A stretch of DNA of 64,000 nucleotides from CAYYJS01 sp964472315. Lineage in GTDB: Bacteria > Verrucomicrobiota > Kiritimatiellia > UBA8416. The notes beneath the pieces are model-generated. The model made no database searches. It saw nothing but the letters and a program-made list of their open reading frames with translations, and was not told the origin of the DNA. Every line of letters begins with the position of its first letter. The first letter of the stretch is position 1. Positions 1-9,223 of the stretch are shown here, one piece after another. The DNA lies in contig CAYYJS010000015.1 in NCBI GenBank assembly GCA_964472315.1, positions 6,596-70,595 of the forward strand. The letters run 5' to 3'. Position numbers and translations under genes: made by a program.

Positions 1-33
1 CTTGCGCAGATACCAGCTTTTCGGATCGGCCAT
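1..33 (-). CDS. N-terminal fragment of an unidentified protein running off the window
   Basis: An ATG at 33 on the minus strand opens a frame reading MADPKSWYLRK to the window edge. A GGGAG motif lies about six bases upstream of this ATG, which is good Shine-Dalgarno placement. The start resembles the first residues of GYF-type (GYF_2) domain proteins, which often begin with a short W-Y motif, but eleven residues cannot prove a family. It would be the next gene leftward on the same strand as uup, but the gap of about 90 bases and its own ribosome site mean it need not share the transcript. Confidence 0.3.
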   Translation of the reverse strand, partial: MADPKSWYLRK

Positions 34-122
34 ACCGCACTCCCACACAGCGTCCGCCGCGTTCAATTCAAGCAACTCAGGCGGTGACGTTCAACCTAAA
101 ACCCACAAAAAAACCGCGGTCA

Positions 123-1937
123 TCACGCGTTGAGGGCTTCCAGTTCGGCCCAGCGGGCGTATGCGGCCTCGATTTCGTGACCGATGGCCTCGCTGCGTTG
201 GCCCGCCTCGGCGATGGCCTCGCGCGATCGCTGGTAGAATGCGGCCGAGGTCATTTCGGCGTGCAAGGCGCGCTGCGATGCTTCCAAGGCGGCGATGCGG
301 GCGGGTAGCCGCTCGAATTCCTGGCGTTCGCGGTTTGTCACGGAGCGTGTCCGCCGTCGTGGCGCGAGCGTGCCGGCCGGGGCCGACGGTGCACTTGACG
401 GCGCGGGCGGCGGCGTGCGCCGCTGCCGCAGCCAGTCGTCGTAACCGCCGGGGTACTCGTTCACGGCCTGGCCCTCGAAGACCAGTGTGGAGGTCACGAC
501 ATTGTTGAGGAACTGGCGGTCATGGCTGACGATGAGCAGCGTGCCGGTGAAGGTGACCAGTTGCTCCTCCAGCAACTCCAGCGTTTCGATATCGAGATCG
601 TTCGTCGGCTCGTCCATCACGATCAGGTTCGCCGGCTGGGCGAAGAGCCGGGCCAGCAGGAGTCGGTTCCGCTCCCCGCCGGAGAGGACGGACACCGGCG
701 CTTGTGCGCGGTCCGGACTGAACAGGAAGTCCTGGAGGTAGCCGTAGACATGCTTGCGGCGGCCGCCGAGCTCGATGAACTCACGCCCGTCGGCGACATT
801 CGCGGCCACGGTGGCCTGGTCGTTCAGTGTCGCGCGGTGCTGATCGAAGTAGGCGACCGCGAGGCTGGTGCCGCGGCGTATGGAGCCCTGCTGGAGCGTC
901 AGGTTGCCGGCCGATTCGCCCGTCCCCTCGGCCGCGCGGGCGTGTTCGCCGAGCAGCAGTTTCAGCAGGGTCGTCTTGCCGCAGCCGTTGGGCCCGACGA
1001 TCCCGATCTTGTCGCCCCGCATGATGACCGTGGAGAAGTCGCGGATGACCGGTTCGGGGCCGTAGCCGAACGTGACGTCCTCGGCCTTGACGACCAGCGT
1101 GCCGGAGCGGGCCGCCGACTGGAGGTTCAGCCGTGTCGTACCGTCGGTGGTTCGTCGCCGCGCGCGTTCGCGACGCATGGCTTCGAGGGCTTTCACGCGG
1201 CCCTCGTTACGCGTGCGGCGGGCCTTGATGCCCTGCCGGATCCACGCCTCTTCCTTCGACAAGCGCAGGTCGAAGCGCGCCTCGCGGGCGGCCTCGTCCT
1301 CCAGAAGCTCCGCCTTGCGTTTCAGAAACGTGTCGTAGTCGCAAGGCCAGTGCGCGAGCTTTCCGCGATCGAGGTCGATGATGCGCGTCGCGAGGCCGCG
1401 GAGGAAGGCACGGTCGTGCGTGACGAAGAGGACGGTGATGGCCTGACGCAGCAGGAAGGTTTCCAGCCACTCGATCGCCGGGACATCGAGATGGTTGGTC
1501 GGTTCGTCCAGCAGCAGCACATCCGGCTCGCCGGCGAGGGCGCGCGCGAGCAGGACGCGGCGCTTCATGCCGCCGGAGAGGGTGAGAAACCCGGCGTCCG
1601 GCGGGACGCCGGTGATGGTCATGGCCCGCGCGGCCGCCGGCGCGCCACTCCCGGATCGCTTGCCGATGCCGCTTGCCACGATGTCTTCGACGCGTCCGCA
1701 CAGGTCCGCCGGCACCTGTTGCGGCAGGTACGTGACACGCGTGTGCGCCTCGTGGCGGACGGTTCCCGCATCCGGTTCAAGCTCGCCGGCCAACAGCCGC
1801 AGGAGCGTGGTTTTACCGGTTCCGTTCCGGCCGACCAGGCAAGCCCGGTCGCCCTTCTCGATGTGCAGGTCGACGCCGTCGAGCAGGGGTGCCCCTCCAA
1901 ACGCGATGCTGACGCCATACATGCTGAGAAGGGCCAT
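123..1937 (-). CDS. uup: ABC-F family ATPase, Uup type
   Basis: A 604-residue cytosolic ABC-F protein with two ATP-binding cassettes and no membrane segments. The first cassette has Walker A GRNGTGKTT near residue 37, signature LSGGMKRR and Walker B VLLLDEPTNHLD. The second has Walker A GPNGCGKTT near 316, LSGGERNR and LIVMDEPTNDLD. An arginine-rich linker separates them, and a C-terminal charged segment after about 540 looks like the Uup coiled-coil DNA-binding tail. ABC-F proteins act on ribosomes, and Uup is also linked to suppression of transposon excision and to branched-DNA handling. It starts two bases after the acyl-CoA hydrolase stop, so it is probably the last gene of that operon. 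The first ATG at 1937 is used; a second in-frame ATG at 1922 is possible. Confidence 0.9.
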   Translation of the reverse strand: MALLSMYGVSIAFGGAPLLDGVDLHIEKGDRACLVGRNGTGKTTLLRLLAGELEPDAGTVRHEAHTRVTYLPQQVPADLCGRVEDIVASGIGKRSGSGAPAAARAMTITGVPPDAGFLTLSGGMKRRVLLARALAGEPDVLLLDEPTNHLDVPAIEWLETFLLRQAITVLFVTHDRAFLRGLATRIIDLDRGKLAHWPCDYDTFLKRKAELLEDEAAREARFDLRLSKEEAWIRQGIKARRTRNEGRVKALEAMRRERARRRTTDGTTRLNLQSAARSGTLVVKAEDVTFGYGPEPVIRDFSTVIMRGDKIGIVGPNGCGKTTLLKLLLGEHARAAEGTGESAGNLTLQQGSIRRGTSLAVAYFDQHRATLNDQATVAANVADGREFIELGGRRKHVYGYLQDFLFSPDRAQAPVSVLSGGERNRLLLARLFAQPANLIVMDEPTNDLDIETLELLEEQLVTFTGTLLIVSHDRQFLNNVVTSTLVFEGQAVNEYPGGYDDWLRQRRTPPPAPSSAPSAPAGTLAPRRRTRSVTNRERQEFERLPARIAALEASQRALHAEMTSAAFYQRSREAIAEAGQRSEAIGHEIEAAYARWAELEALNA

Positions 1938-1939
1938 GG

Positions 1940-3820
1940 TCAGAACAAAATCTGGAAACTGTAGACGTCCTGGTGGGGTTCGCTGGTGATGTTGAAGTTA
2001 CTCTTCTGGAAGACGCGCTGCATGGCGCGGTTCTCGCGGAGCACCTCGGCCGTGAAACCGCGGATACCGTTCTGGCGCGCGATCATCGCGAGGTGTTGCA
2101 GGAGGAATGAACCGATACCGCGGGTCTGCCAGTCGTCGCGCACGACGAAAGCGACCTCCGCCATGTTCTGTTTCTCGTCGAGGTAGTAGCGGCCGATGGC
2201 GATGATATCGTCGCCGTGCGCCTCCGGGATGGTGGCCACGATCGCCACGTCCGTGCGGTGGTCGATGAAAATGAAGTCCTGGAACTCCTTGCGCGGGATG
2301 TGCTTCGGACGCGACATGAACCGGTAGTAGATCGTCTCCTGCGACAGCGCGTAGAACAGGTCGCGCATGGCGGGCTGATCGGTGGGGTGGATGGGACGGA
2401 ACGTGATTTGCGTGCCGTCGTCCAGCAGTCGCGAGGTGCGGAAGTGCTTGGGCCCGATGACGACCTTGCCTCCGATGTCGGCGACATCGGCCCGCAGGTA
2501 TTTCGCATCCACGGCATCCTTGATCAGGGCCGGGCGGAATTTCGGGTGCGCGATGGAGATCATGGCGATGGCCCGTTCCTGGATGCTCTTGCCGTGCAGA
2601 TAGGCGACACCGAATTCCGTCACCACGTAATGCACGTCGCCGCGCGTTGTCACGACGCCGGCGCCCGGACTGAGCCGGCAGACGATGCGCGAGACCTGGC
2701 CATCCATGTCGGTCGACGGGATCGTAATGATAGCCTTGCCGCCGGGGCTGCGCGCGGCGCCGCGGTTGAAGTCCACCTGTCCGCCGATCCCCGAGTAGAA
2801 GCGCGAGCCAAGCGAGTCCGCGCACACCTGTCCGGTCAGATCGACCTCAAGCGCCATGTTGATGGCCACCTGTCGATACTGCTGGGCGATGACGACGGGG
2901 TCGTTCACGTGTTCCGTCGGATGGAACGAAAAGAGCGGATTGTCATCGATGTAGTCGTAGAGCTTGCGCGTGCCGATGGCGAAGCTGGCCACGATCTTGC
3001 CCTGATGCATGCTCTTATGGCTGCCGTTGACGGCGCCGGATTCGATCAGGTCGATAACCGCATCCGTGAACATCTCGGTGTGGATGCCCAGGTCCTTCTT
3101 GGCGCCGAGAAACGCCATGACGGCCTGGGGAATCTGCCCGATGCCGAATTCGACGGTGGCGCCGTCGTCGACGAGGCCCGCCACGTACTCGCCGATCTGA
3201 CGGGTCACCTCGTCGGGGACCGGCGGGGTATACTCGATGAGCGGGGTTTCCGTCGGCACGAGCACATCGATGTCGTGCACGTGGATGGAGCTGTCGCCGT
3301 GCGTGCGGGGCATGTTCGGATTGACCTCGGCGATGACCATGCGCGCGTTCTCGGCGGCGCTGCGGACGATATCGACCGAGACGCCGAGGCTGCACATGCC
3401 GCGGGCATCCGGGGGCGACACCTGAATCAAGGCCGCGTCGATCGGATGTTGTCCGGAGGCGAACAGGCGGGGAATGTCCGACAGGAAAATTGGCGTGTAG
3501 TCGCCGCGGCCTTCCTGAATCATGCCGCGCACGTTATCGGCGATGAAGAAACTATTGACACGGAAGCTGTCCGCGAGCTTCTGGTCGGCATAGGGCGCGT
3601 CGCCCAGCGTGAGCAGATGCACGATCTCCGTATCGGTCAGTTCGCCGCCGCGCGCGGCAAGGGCCTTGACCAGGTCTTGGGGCTGGCCGCAGCCCGTGGC
3701 GATGAACACGCGTTGCCCCGGGCGGATGTGGCGCACCGCATCGCCGGCGGTGGAAATCAGGTCGCTGTAACTCTCTTTCCAGTTGGGATCCCAGCTCGGT
3801 TGTCGTGTCTTGGCGGTCAT
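1940..3820 (-). CDS. acetyl-CoA hydrolase/CoA-transferase fused to a GNAT acetyltransferase
   Basis: A 626-residue two-domain protein. Residues 1 to about 440 match the acetyl-CoA hydrolase / 4-hydroxybutyrate CoA-transferase family (early GQRVFIATGCGQPQ, then EFGIGQIPQAVMAFL and late AYLHGKSIQERA). Residues about 460 to 626 form a GNAT N-acetyltransferase with the acetyl-CoA-binding stretch DDWQTRGIGSFLLQHL. The fusion recurs in known genomes, and the GNAT part could acetylate CoA-ligase-type proteins. The start at 3820 lies three bases after the stop of the upstream ADP-forming acetate-CoA ligase, so the two are translationally close and probably act together in acyl-CoA/acetate interconversion. 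The frame stays open upstream, but that part overlaps the ligase. Confidence 0.85.
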   Translation of the reverse strand: MTAKTRQPSWDPNWKESYSDLISTAGDAVRHIRPGQRVFIATGCGQPQDLVKALAARGGELTDTEIVHLLTLGDAPYADQKLADSFRVNSFFIADNVRGMIQEGRGDYTPIFLSDIPRLFASGQHPIDAALIQVSPPDARGMCSLGVSVDIVRSAAENARMVIAEVNPNMPRTHGDSSIHVHDIDVLVPTETPLIEYTPPVPDEVTRQIGEYVAGLVDDGATVEFGIGQIPQAVMAFLGAKKDLGIHTEMFTDAVIDLIESGAVNGSHKSMHQGKIVASFAIGTRKLYDYIDDNPLFSFHPTEHVNDPVVIAQQYRQVAINMALEVDLTGQVCADSLGSRFYSGIGGQVDFNRGAARSPGGKAIITIPSTDMDGQVSRIVCRLSPGAGVVTTRGDVHYVVTEFGVAYLHGKSIQERAIAMISIAHPKFRPALIKDAVDAKYLRADVADIGGKVVIGPKHFRTSRLLDDGTQITFRPIHPTDQPAMRDLFYALSQETIYYRFMSRPKHIPRKEFQDFIFIDHRTDVAIVATIPEAHGDDIIAIGRYYLDEKQNMAEVAFVVRDDWQTRGIGSFLLQHLAMIARQNGIRGFTAEVLRENRAMQRVFQKSNFNITSEPHQDVYSFQILF

Positions 3821-3822
3821 GG

Positions 3823-5922
3823 TCAGTGGTCCTGTTTCTTGAGTGTGATGCGTGCATCGGCGGCCACCGAGACCTTGCCCGGTTGGCCGACCATGAAGGG
3901 GTTGATATCCATTTCGGCGATCTGGCTGAAATCGGTCACAAGCTGGCTGATGCGCTGGAGGCTCGTGGCGATCGCCGCGACGTCGACGCTGGCCTGGCCG
4001 CGGACGCCCTTGAGCAGCGCGTACGACTTCGTGTTCTCCAGCATGTGCATGGCCTCGTCCTCGGTAATCGGCGCGATGTGGAAGGTGACGTCCTTCATCA
4101 CCTCCACGAAGATGCCGCCGAGGCCGAACATCAGCATGGGGCCGAACTGCGGGTCGCGCGTCATGCCCAGGATCACCTCGCGGCCCTTGGGGCACATCTT
4201 CTCGACATAGACGCCTTCGATGTGGGCGTCGGGCGCGCGCTGGCGGATGCGCAGCATCATCAAGTCATAGGCGTCGATCACGGCTTCCGGCGATGCCAGA
4301 TTGAGTTTGACCCCGCCCATGTCCGACTTGTGGATGATATCCGGCGAGGCGATCTTCATCGCCACGGGGAATCCGATGCGCTCGGCGGTCTCGATCGCCT
4401 GCGGCCCGTCCATGGCGAGCGCGCCCTCGGGGACGTTGAAGTCGTAAGCACGGAGGATGTCCTTGGCGGCGGCCTCGCCGACCTGGCGTTGGCCGGACCG
4501 CAGGTGGCGTTGGATGATCCGCTCGACACGTCGTCGGTTTACCGGGAAGCGCCTGACGATGCGTGGGGGGCGCGAGAGCCACTGCGCGTAATTGCACATG
4601 GCCTTGAGCGCGGCCACCGCCCGTTCCGGCGATGTGTAGTCCGGCAGGTTGTGTGCGACCAGTTCCGCGCGGCCGGGCATGACGTCCTCGCCGCCCATGA
4701 AGGAAACCAAAATCGGCTTCGTATTGCGGTTGCAGGCGGCTATGGCGCGGGCGGTTTCGGCGGGTTTGGTCATGGCCTGCGGGGTCAGGATCACGATGAT
4801 CGCATCGATGTCGGGATCGTCCTGTGCCGCCTGCACGGCCATGACGTAGCGGTCGGGGTCGGCGTCGCCGAGAACGTCGATGGGGTTGCTGACGCTGGCG
4901 GCGGCGGGGAGTTTCTCCGCCAGCGCGGTGGCGGTGCCGCCGGCGAGCGGGTGGACGTTCATCCCGGCATGTTCGACGGCGTCGGCGGCCATGATGCCCG
5001 GTCCGCCTGCGTTGGTGATGATGGCGACGCGCTCGCCTTTGGGCAGGGGCTGCATCGCGAAGGCGGTGGCGTAGTCGAATAGCGCTTCAAACGTTTCGGC
5101 GCGGATGATGCCGGAACGATGGAAGGCGGCGCCATAGGCGATGTCCGCGCCGGCGAGGCTGCCGGTGTGCGAGGATGCCGCCTTGACACCGGCGGAGGTT
5201 ACGCCGGCTTTGAAGATGACGACCGGCTTGCGAGCGGTTGCCGACTCGGCGGCCTTGATGAAGTCGTCGCCGGAAGCGACGCTCTCCAGGTAGCCGACGA
5301 TCACGCGCGTCTGCGGGTCTTCGGCGAAGGCGCGCAGGAAATCGGTCTCCGACAGGTCGGCCTTGTTGCCCATGCTGATTAGTTTGGCGAGCCCCAGATG
5401 TCGGGCTTTCGCCCAGTCGAGAATAGCCGTGCAGAGGGCGCCCGACTGCGAGATTACCGAGATGCCGCCCGGTTGTGGCATCTGGGTGGCGAACGAGGCG
5501 TTCATGCTGTGGTGCGTGTTGATCAGCCCGAGGCAATTGGGGCCGAGGAGGCTGACGTCGTGCGCGCGGCAGTAGTCGGCCATCTCGCGTTCCACGGCGG
5601 CGCCCGGCGCGCCGGTCTCCTTGAACCCGGCCGTGATCACGACGATGGCGCCCGCGCCGGCATCCACCGAGGCATGGATCGCGTCGCTGACCAGCGTCGC
5701 GGGGACGGCGATCAGACTCAGATCGATCTTCTTTCCGTACGTCTTCAAGTCGGGGTAGCACGGACGGCCGAGCACGTCTTTCGCGGACGGGTTGATGGGT
5801 ACGATCACCCCGGCAAACCCGCTTTGAATGAGATTGGCGACGAGTTCGTGGCCGACCTTGCCGGCCGTACGGGACGCTCCGATGATGGCGATGGAGTCCG
5901 GTTTCAGTAGCGCTTCAAGCAT
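3823..5922 (-). CDS. acd: acetate--CoA ligase (ADP-forming), fused alpha-beta chain
   Basis: A 699-residue NDP-forming acyl-CoA synthetase converting acetyl-CoA, ADP and phosphate to acetate, CoA and ATP. The order is a CoA-binding Rossmann domain (SIAIIGASRTAGKVGHEL near residue 11), a succinyl-CoA-ligase-like flavodoxin domain with a conserved SHTGSLAG segment near 250 that carries the family's phospho-histidine region, and a C-terminal ATP-grasp domain from about 480 (GFPVAMKIASPDIIHKSDMGG). The full-length single chain corresponds to the fused architecture seen in many bacteria and protists. It heads a minus-strand operon with the acetyl-CoA hydrolase/GNAT fusion and uup, which suggests substrate-level ATP formation coupled to acetate excretion. 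Confidence 0.92.
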   Translation of the reverse strand: MLEALLKPDSIAIIGASRTAGKVGHELVANLIQSGFAGVIVPINPSAKDVLGRPCYPDLKTYGKKIDLSLIAVPATLVSDAIHASVDAGAGAIVVITAGFKETGAPGAAVEREMADYCRAHDVSLLGPNCLGLINTHHSMNASFATQMPQPGGISVISQSGALCTAILDWAKARHLGLAKLISMGNKADLSETDFLRAFAEDPQTRVIVGYLESVASGDDFIKAAESATARKPVVIFKAGVTSAGVKAASSHTGSLAGADIAYGAAFHRSGIIRAETFEALFDYATAFAMQPLPKGERVAIITNAGGPGIMAADAVEHAGMNVHPLAGGTATALAEKLPAAASVSNPIDVLGDADPDRYVMAVQAAQDDPDIDAIIVILTPQAMTKPAETARAIAACNRNTKPILVSFMGGEDVMPGRAELVAHNLPDYTSPERAVAALKAMCNYAQWLSRPPRIVRRFPVNRRRVERIIQRHLRSGQRQVGEAAAKDILRAYDFNVPEGALAMDGPQAIETAERIGFPVAMKIASPDIIHKSDMGGVKLNLASPEAVIDAYDLMMLRIRQRAPDAHIEGVYVEKMCPKGREVILGMTRDPQFGPMLMFGLGGIFVEVMKDVTFHIAPITEDEAMHMLENTKSYALLKGVRGQASVDVAAIATSLQRISQLVTDFSQIAEMDINPFMVGQPGKVSVAADARITLKKQDH

Positions 5923-6248
5923 GATGTCCTCGCTTTCCAGTCAGTGACCCCGGTTCACGGACCCGGGCATGCGAACATGGCGTGCACCGCCTGGCGCACT
6001 CGTACGACCGTGCCCGCGTGACACACGAGAAATGGCATAGTTTTCCCTTGCCGTAGAATGTCGGTGCCGATCTTGTACCGGCTCTGTGCCGGATTCAAGT
6101 CTAATTCGTTAAGTTTTTAACAAATGACAGAGGTAAACCCAGACGCCGTGACGCCAGCCGTCGGGGGCAGGCTGATCGGCGCCCGGTGGATCCTCGACAG
6201 GAAAGCCGACGTCGTGCCTGCGAACACGGACCGGATCGGCAGTCCTCC
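5923..6248. other. intergenic region between guaA and the acd operon
   Basis: About 325 bases without a convincing gene. It must hold the promoter for the leftward acd operon. The only AT-rich patch is around 6095-6125, and I see no confident -35/-10 pair. Just downstream of the guaA stop, on the minus strand, a frame remains open to about 6118 with protein-like composition (it includes DDVGFPVEDPPG-like residues), but it has no start codon of its own. It may be a decayed gene end. Confidence 0.5.
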
Positions 6249-7793
6249 CTACTCCCACTCGATCGTGGCCGGCGGTTTGGAGCTGATGTCGTAGACGACA
6301 CGGTTGACACCGCGCACTTCGTTGATGATGCGGTTCGCGATGCCGTCCATGACCTCGTAGGGCAGCTTGTACCAGTCGGCGGTCATGCCGTCCCGGCTCT
6401 GCACGGCCCGGACGGCGACCACGTTCTCGTACGTGCGGTCGTCGCCCATGACGCCGACCGATTGGATGGGGAGGAGCACGGCGAAGTACTGCCACACGTC
6501 GAGGTGGTTCTCCATCTTCATGATCTCCTCGCGCACGCGAAGGTCCGCCTGCCGCAGGACTTCCAGCCGTTCCTCGGTGATGTCGCCGATGACGCGCACG
6601 GCCAGACCGGGTCCGGGAAACGGCTGCCGGTCGACGACGTAGCTCGGCAGTCCCAGTTCCCGGCCGACTTCCCGCACTTCATCCTTGAAGAGCTCCCGCA
6701 GGGGTTCGATCAGCTCGAACTGCAAATCGGCGGGAAGTCCGCCGACATTGTGGTGCGATTTGATCGTGGCCGAGGGGCCGCCAATGGGCGACACCGATTC
6801 GATGACATCCGGGTACAGCGTGCCCTGGGCCAGGAACTTGACCGGTCCGAGCTCGCGGGCCTTCTCCGCGAAGATCTCGATGAACGTGCCGCCGATGATC
6901 TTGCGCTTCCGTTCGGGGTCCGTGACGCCGGCGAGTTTGCGCAGGAAGATGCTCCCGGCGTGTGCCACATGCAGGTCGATGCCGAAGGCCTTGCCGAAAA
7001 GGTCTTCGACGTCCTCCACCTCGTGGTGCCGCAGCAGCCCGTTGTCCACGAAGACGCAGTGCAGTCGGGGACCGATCGCCTTGTGCAGCAGGGCGGCGAC
7101 GACCGAGGAATCGACCCCGCCGCTCAACCCCAGGATGACGTGCCCGTCGCCGACCTTCGCACGTATGCCCGCGACCGTGTCCTCGATGAACTTCGACATC
7201 TCCCAATCGCCCGTGCATCGGCAAATCCGGAAGGCGAAGTTCCATAGCATGGCGCCGCCTTGCGGGGTGTGGACGACTTCGGGGTGAAACTGGACGCCGT
7301 AGATGTCACGGCGGGTGTCCTGCATGGCGGCGTTGGCGCAATTCTCGGACTCGGCCACCCGCTCGAATCCCGCCGGCAGCGTCTCCACCTTGTCGCCATG
7401 GCTCATCCAGACCTGGAGGTCGGGGTCGAGTCCCGTGAAGAGGGGCGACGGCATGCGAAGGTGGATCACGGCCTTGCCGTACTCGCGTTTCGCGCCGGCC
7501 TGAACCTTGCCGCCGAGAAGTTGCGCCGTGAGCTGCAGCCCGTAGCAGATGCCGAGAATGGGGATGCCGAGGTCGAAGATGGCCGGATCGCACTTCGGCG
7601 AGTTCGCGTCCGGTACGCTGCACGGGCCGCCGGACAGCACCAGGCCACGCGGAGCGCGCCGGCGGAGCGTCTCGGCGGGCGTATCGAAGCGCAGGATTTC
7701 GCAGTAGACCTTCTGCTCGCGCAGCCGGCGCGCGATGAGCTGCGTGACCTGTGACCCATAATCGAGAATCGCGATCCATTCGTGCTGTTTCAT
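6249..7793 (-). CDS. guaA: GMP synthase (glutamine-hydrolysing)
   Basis: A 514-residue single-chain GMP synthase converting XMP, ATP and glutamine to GMP. The N-terminal class I glutamine amidotransferase domain begins ILDYGSQVTQLIARR and contains the nucleophile loop ILGICYGLQ and the catalytic pair in GVQFHPEVVHT. The ATP-pyrophosphatase domain has the P-loop LGLSGGVDSSVVAALL near residue 230. The C-terminal dimerisation domain ends with VVYDISSKPPATIEWE, the canonical GuaA terminus. The start at 7793 gives the expected MKQHEW N-terminus; the frame is open a further 20 codons upstream, but that extension is not family-like. The dehydrogenase at 7941 is divergent. Confidence 0.97.
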   Translation of the reverse strand: MKQHEWIAILDYGSQVTQLIARRLREQKVYCEILRFDTPAETLRRRAPRGLVLSGGPCSVPDANSPKCDPAIFDLGIPILGICYGLQLTAQLLGGKVQAGAKREYGKAVIHLRMPSPLFTGLDPDLQVWMSHGDKVETLPAGFERVAESENCANAAMQDTRRDIYGVQFHPEVVHTPQGGAMLWNFAFRICRCTGDWEMSKFIEDTVAGIRAKVGDGHVILGLSGGVDSSVVAALLHKAIGPRLHCVFVDNGLLRHHEVEDVEDLFGKAFGIDLHVAHAGSIFLRKLAGVTDPERKRKIIGGTFIEIFAEKARELGPVKFLAQGTLYPDVIESVSPIGGPSATIKSHHNVGGLPADLQFELIEPLRELFKDEVREVGRELGLPSYVVDRQPFPGPGLAVRVIGDITEERLEVLRQADLRVREEIMKMENHLDVWQYFAVLLPIQSVGVMGDDRTYENVVAVRAVQSRDGMTADWYKLPYEVMDGIANRIINEVRGVNRVVYDISSKPPATIEWE

Positions 7794-7940
7794 GCGTACC
7801 CCATTTTGGAACCACGCACCATACCGCCCCGGCGCGCGCAGGCACAAGCGCAAAGAAGCGCAAAGAAGCGGTTGTCAGCCCCGGCGTCTCTGTGGCATCA
7901 TGCAAAACCATCGAATCGAAACGCATCTGGAGAACCGACC

Positions 7941-9206
7941 ATGGAAACATTGGCACTGCGACTTTACGGCGAGAACGACCTGCGACTCGAACGGTTCGAG
8001 CTGCCGGCCATCACGGACGACGAGGTCCTGGCCGACATCGTGTCGGACAGCATCTGCATGTCTTCGTACAAGGCGACCATGCAGGGCGCGCATCACAAGC
8101 GCGTGCCGGACAATGTCGCGACGAACCCGATCATCATCGGCCATGAATTCTGCGGAACGATCCTGGAGGTCGGGAAGCGCTGGCGCGGGAAGTTCCAGCC
8201 GGGGCAGCGGTACAGCATCCAGCCGGCGATGAACTATCCCGGCCGCGAACTGGAGGCGCCCGGATACTCGTTCCCGTACATCGGCGGCGATGCCACGAAG
8301 GTCATCATTCCGCGCGAGATTCTCGAGATGGACTGCCTGTTGGGCTACGACGGGGACGCGTTCTTCAAGGCGTCCCTGGCGGAGCCCGTGTCCTGCATCA
8401 TCGGCGGGTACAACACGTCGTACCATTACACGGTGGGCGCGTACACACACCGTCAAGGCATCGTGGCCGGCGGCGCCACCGCCATCCTGGCCGGTGCGGG
8501 GCCGATGGGGCTGGGGGCGATCGACTACGCCGTGCACGGACCGCGCAAGCCGGGACTGCTGGTCGTCACGGACATCGACCAGGCCCGCCTCGATCGGGCG
8601 GCCTCGATCTTCACGCCGGCCGAAGCGGCGGCGCACGGTGTCGACCTGCGCTACATTAACACGGCCGGCGCGGACGCCGTCGCCGCGCTCAAGGACGCGA
8701 CCGGCGGGAAGGGCTACGACGACGTGTTTGTCTATGCGCCAGTGGCGCCGCTGGTCGAGCAGGCCTCGCGGATACTCGGTTTCAACGGGTGCCTGAATTT
8801 CTTCGCCGGGCCGTCCAAGGCCGACTTCGCGGCGCGGATCAATTTCTACGATGTGCACTACATGGGCCACCACATTGTGGGCTCGTCCGGCGGCAACACC
8901 GACGACATGCGGGAGGCGCTTGACCTGATGGGCAAGGGTGTCCTGAATCCGGCGGTCATGATCACGCACATCGGCGGCATGGATGCCGCGGCCGAGACCA
9001 TCAAGAACCTGCCCGCGATTCCGGGCGGCAAGAAACTGATCTACACGCAGATCGCGATGCCGCTGACCGCCATCGAGGACTTCGCCGTCAAGGGCGCCGC
9101 CGATCCGATGTTCGCCGAACTGGCGCGTCTGGCCCGGGCCGCCAACGGGCTCTGGTCCACCGAAGCCGAACGCTACCTGCTGGCCACCGCGCCGCGGATG
9201 GCGTGA
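7941..9206 (+). CDS. zinc-binding MDR dehydrogenase, L-sorbose-1-phosphate-reductase-like
   Basis: A 421-residue medium-chain dehydrogenase. Near the N-terminus DSICMSSYKATMQGAHHKRVP takes the place of the usual catalytic zinc cysteine region, followed by NPIIIGHEFCGTILEVG, the GHE motif of zinc alcohol dehydrogenases. The Rossmann turn AILAGAGPMGLGAIDYA lies near residue 185. Overall wording matches the family annotated as L-sorbose-1-phosphate reductase or zinc-binding dehydrogenase, which is longer than ordinary alcohol dehydrogenases. The substrate is inferred from family only. No sugar transport genes are adjacent, and the gene stands alone, divergent from guaA and convergent with ruvB (17-base gap). 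Confidence 0.78.
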   Translation: METLALRLYGENDLRLERFELPAITDDEVLADIVSDSICMSSYKATMQGAHHKRVPDNVATNPIIIGHEFCGTILEVGKRWRGKFQPGQRYSIQPAMNYPGRELEAPGYSFPYIGGDATKVIIPREILEMDCLLGYDGDAFFKASLAEPVSCIIGGYNTSYHYTVGAYTHRQGIVAGGATAILAGAGPMGLGAIDYAVHGPRKPGLLVVTDIDQARLDRAASIFTPAEAAAHGVDLRYINTAGADAVAALKDATGGKGYDDVFVYAPVAPLVEQASRILGFNGCLNFFAGPSKADFAARINFYDVHYMGHHIVGSSGGNTDDMREALDLMGKGVLNPAVMITHIGGMDAAAETIKNLPAIPGGKKLIYTQIAMPLTAIEDFAVKGAADPMFAELARLARAANGLWSTEAERYLLATAPRMA

Positions 9207-9223
9207 TTCGCCGGCGCGACCCG

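Noticed and set aside
522..1964. 480-codon open frame on the plus strand opposite uup
   Set aside because: It is the antisense of a clear ABC-F gene; high GC makes long antisense frames common, and its translation has no domain.
2216..4210. 664-codon plus-strand frame opposite the acetyl-CoA hydrolase/GNAT gene
   Set aside because: Antisense artefact: the minus-strand product is a recognisable two-domain enzyme.
6109..6248. Protein-like minus-strand frame after the guaA stop
   Set aside because: No start codon after guaA and no ribosome site; it may be a remnant but cannot be called a gene.
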